Assembly (NCBI RefSeq): GCF_000003815.2
Contig: NC_049994.1
Span: 10,184,538-10,248,537, forward strand
Length of the DNA stretch: 64,000 nucleotides
Origin: Branchiostoma floridae
Taxonomy: Eukaryota > Chordata > Leptocardii > Amphioxiformes > Branchiostomatidae
Reading direction: 5' to 3'
The first letter of the stretch is position 1. Each line of letters opens with the position of its first letter. The notes below the pieces were generated by a model. It was not told the DNA's origin. It saw only the letters and a program-made list of their open reading frames with translations, and made no database searches. The position numbers and the translations under genes were made by a program. Positions 62,833 through 64,000 of the stretch are shown piece after piece.

Positions 62833-63827
62833 TACGCGTGCGCGTTGGGGGATCAAATAACACATTTTTACCCAGTTGCCGACCCTTAATCTAAATTCAA
62901 AACCTCAATCAATTACTGAGTGTTGCCCATTGGGGAAGTCTAATTCCTACTGACAATATGTGTCGGATTCTTTGATATATACTGTTTGTTTAAGAATATT
63001 TGATATGTGATGATATCAAAACAAAAGTTGGTACCTAAACTTTGTCACCGTCCCACGTGTTGAGGGTATTATTAGGAACAATAAGCTAAGTAAACAACGG
63101 TATTTATTAAAAACAAGTCTTGTTGTTGTGATGCAAGAATGAACATTAACTTCAAGAACATATGTGGCTTTCCTAGATTTATGAATCGAAAAAGTAAAGA
63201 TGCGTGTAAGATGTACAATTGCATCATATGACACAGGTATATGCGTCTATATCTACGAAAAAGTTTTGGATATATGAAAGTTTTTTTTTATTTAATCTTG
63301 CTGCAGGCATAATATTGATTTACTCTTGAAAAGCTCATCATTGCATTTTCATCAGACAAAACCATTTGTTCAACATATTGAAACATATAGCTAAAACCAT
63401 GCGTCCATATAGGATCATCACTATAGGTCAATTGCTATTGCTGTTTTTCATTGCTGGTAGGTACGTATTAGATACAGTTTATTGAAAACTGGCGTTGCCA
63501 TCTAAAGCCCTCTTGGTCTTTCTCTCCGAAGGCCTATTATATTTAGCTGCCTTTAAGCTGAAAAAAAGATGAAAATGGATTAAACTAATAAACTTAAAAG
63601 ATGCAGACGATCACAAATTCCAGAATGTTTCTGTACTATGCTATATTCTTTCATAATTCATCACCCCTGATTCATGCAATATGCTGGCCAGACATAATCG
63701 TGGCCAACTTGAAATCCTGCATCGTCAAGTTGTCTAAGGCAAGAAAAGTTCATTTCAGGTCCGGAATGTCAAATCTCAGAAACAAACGATAGTTCAGACA
63801 AAAAAAAGCATCCATTGCGCTCACCAC

Positions 63828-64000
63828 NNNNNNNNNNNNNNNNNNNNNNNNNNNNNNNNNNNNNNNNNNNNNNNNNNNNNNNNNNNNNNNNNNNNNNNNN
63901 NNNNNNNNNNNNNNNNNNNNNNNNNNNNNNNNNNNNNNNNNNNNNNNNNNNNNNNNNNNNNNNNNNNNNNNNNNNNNNNNNNNNNNNNNNNNNNNNNNNN
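63828..64000. other. Assembly gap reaching the window edge
   Basis: Ns run from 63828 to the end. The exon with the second part of the homeobox may lie in or beyond it. Confidence 0.99.

Larger units (their letters stand above)
61835..63827 (+). other. Hox intron 2, start of it (phase 0, splits the homeobox)
   Basis: This intron starts with GTAAAC directly after homeodomain codon 44. Codons for V45 and the following I-W-F-Q-N helix were looked for in all three frames up to the terminal gap and were not found. The intron therefore runs to or beyond 63828. It contains the degenerate minisatellite at about 62140-62475 and the TG tract at 62809-62832. Otherwise it is AT-rich sequence with nothing recognisable. 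Confidence 0.8.

Noticed and set aside
1-64000. CRISPR arrays, bacterial operons, rRNA genes, or the Hox-cluster microRNA mir-10
   Set aside because: No regular short repeats with unique spacers, no ribosome-binding-site-led gene runs, no rRNA-like sequence, and no match by eye to the mir-10 mature sequence.

Overview
The window is AT-rich, intron-bearing animal DNA that is mostly non-coding. It contains one gene I can recognise: the 5' two thirds of a posterior-class (Abd-B type, Hox9-15 / Hox11/13) Hox gene on the + strand at about 59.7-61.8 kb. The two visible coding exons join cleanly. A phase-1 donor at 60000/60001 meets a phase-1 acceptor at 61667/61668, and the second exon encodes homeodomain residues 1-44 before a perfect CAG|GTAAAC donor. 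The rest of the homeodomain must lie past the right edge, which ends in Ns. The homeodomain style, the split homeobox and the tRNA-derived and CR1/L2-like retroelement relics suggest an invertebrate deuterostome (cephalochordate, hemichordate or echinoderm). I cannot choose between these from the sequence alone.

Layout. 1-59.5 kb has no coding exon I can support. It is a long, presumably intergenic stretch left of the Hox gene, filled with decayed repeats. These are a tRNA-derived SINE (1.16-1.37 kb), an imperfect duplication (3.36/3.67 kb), three diverged copies of a local repeat (18.5, 19.2 and 21.7 kb), a Tc1-type transposase relic on the - strand (22.7-23.1 kb), a degenerate tandem array of about five units of 290-360 bp (28.7-30.3 kb), three tails of one non-LTR retrotransposon family (39.5, 40.1-40.65 and 44.4-44.8 kb), and a tandem duplication of about 410 bp that keeps a hairpin in both copies (50.5-51.3 kb). 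59.7-60.0 kb is Hox coding exon 1. 60.0-61.67 kb is intron 1, which holds an assembly gap and a curious antisense reading frame. 61.67-61.83 kb is coding exon 2. From 61.83 kb onward is intron 2, with a degenerate minisatellite and a TG microsatellite. Assembly gaps lie at 3232-3331, 5314-5413, 59554-59653, 60507-60657 and 63828-64000.

Most short open frames in the window behave as chance frames in AT-rich DNA and are not annotated. The best leads are the split posterior Hox gene with an upstream ORF whose stop overlaps the Hox start (ATGA), the antisense frame in intron 1, and the local repeat families at 18-22, 28-30 and 50-51 kb that match no element I know.
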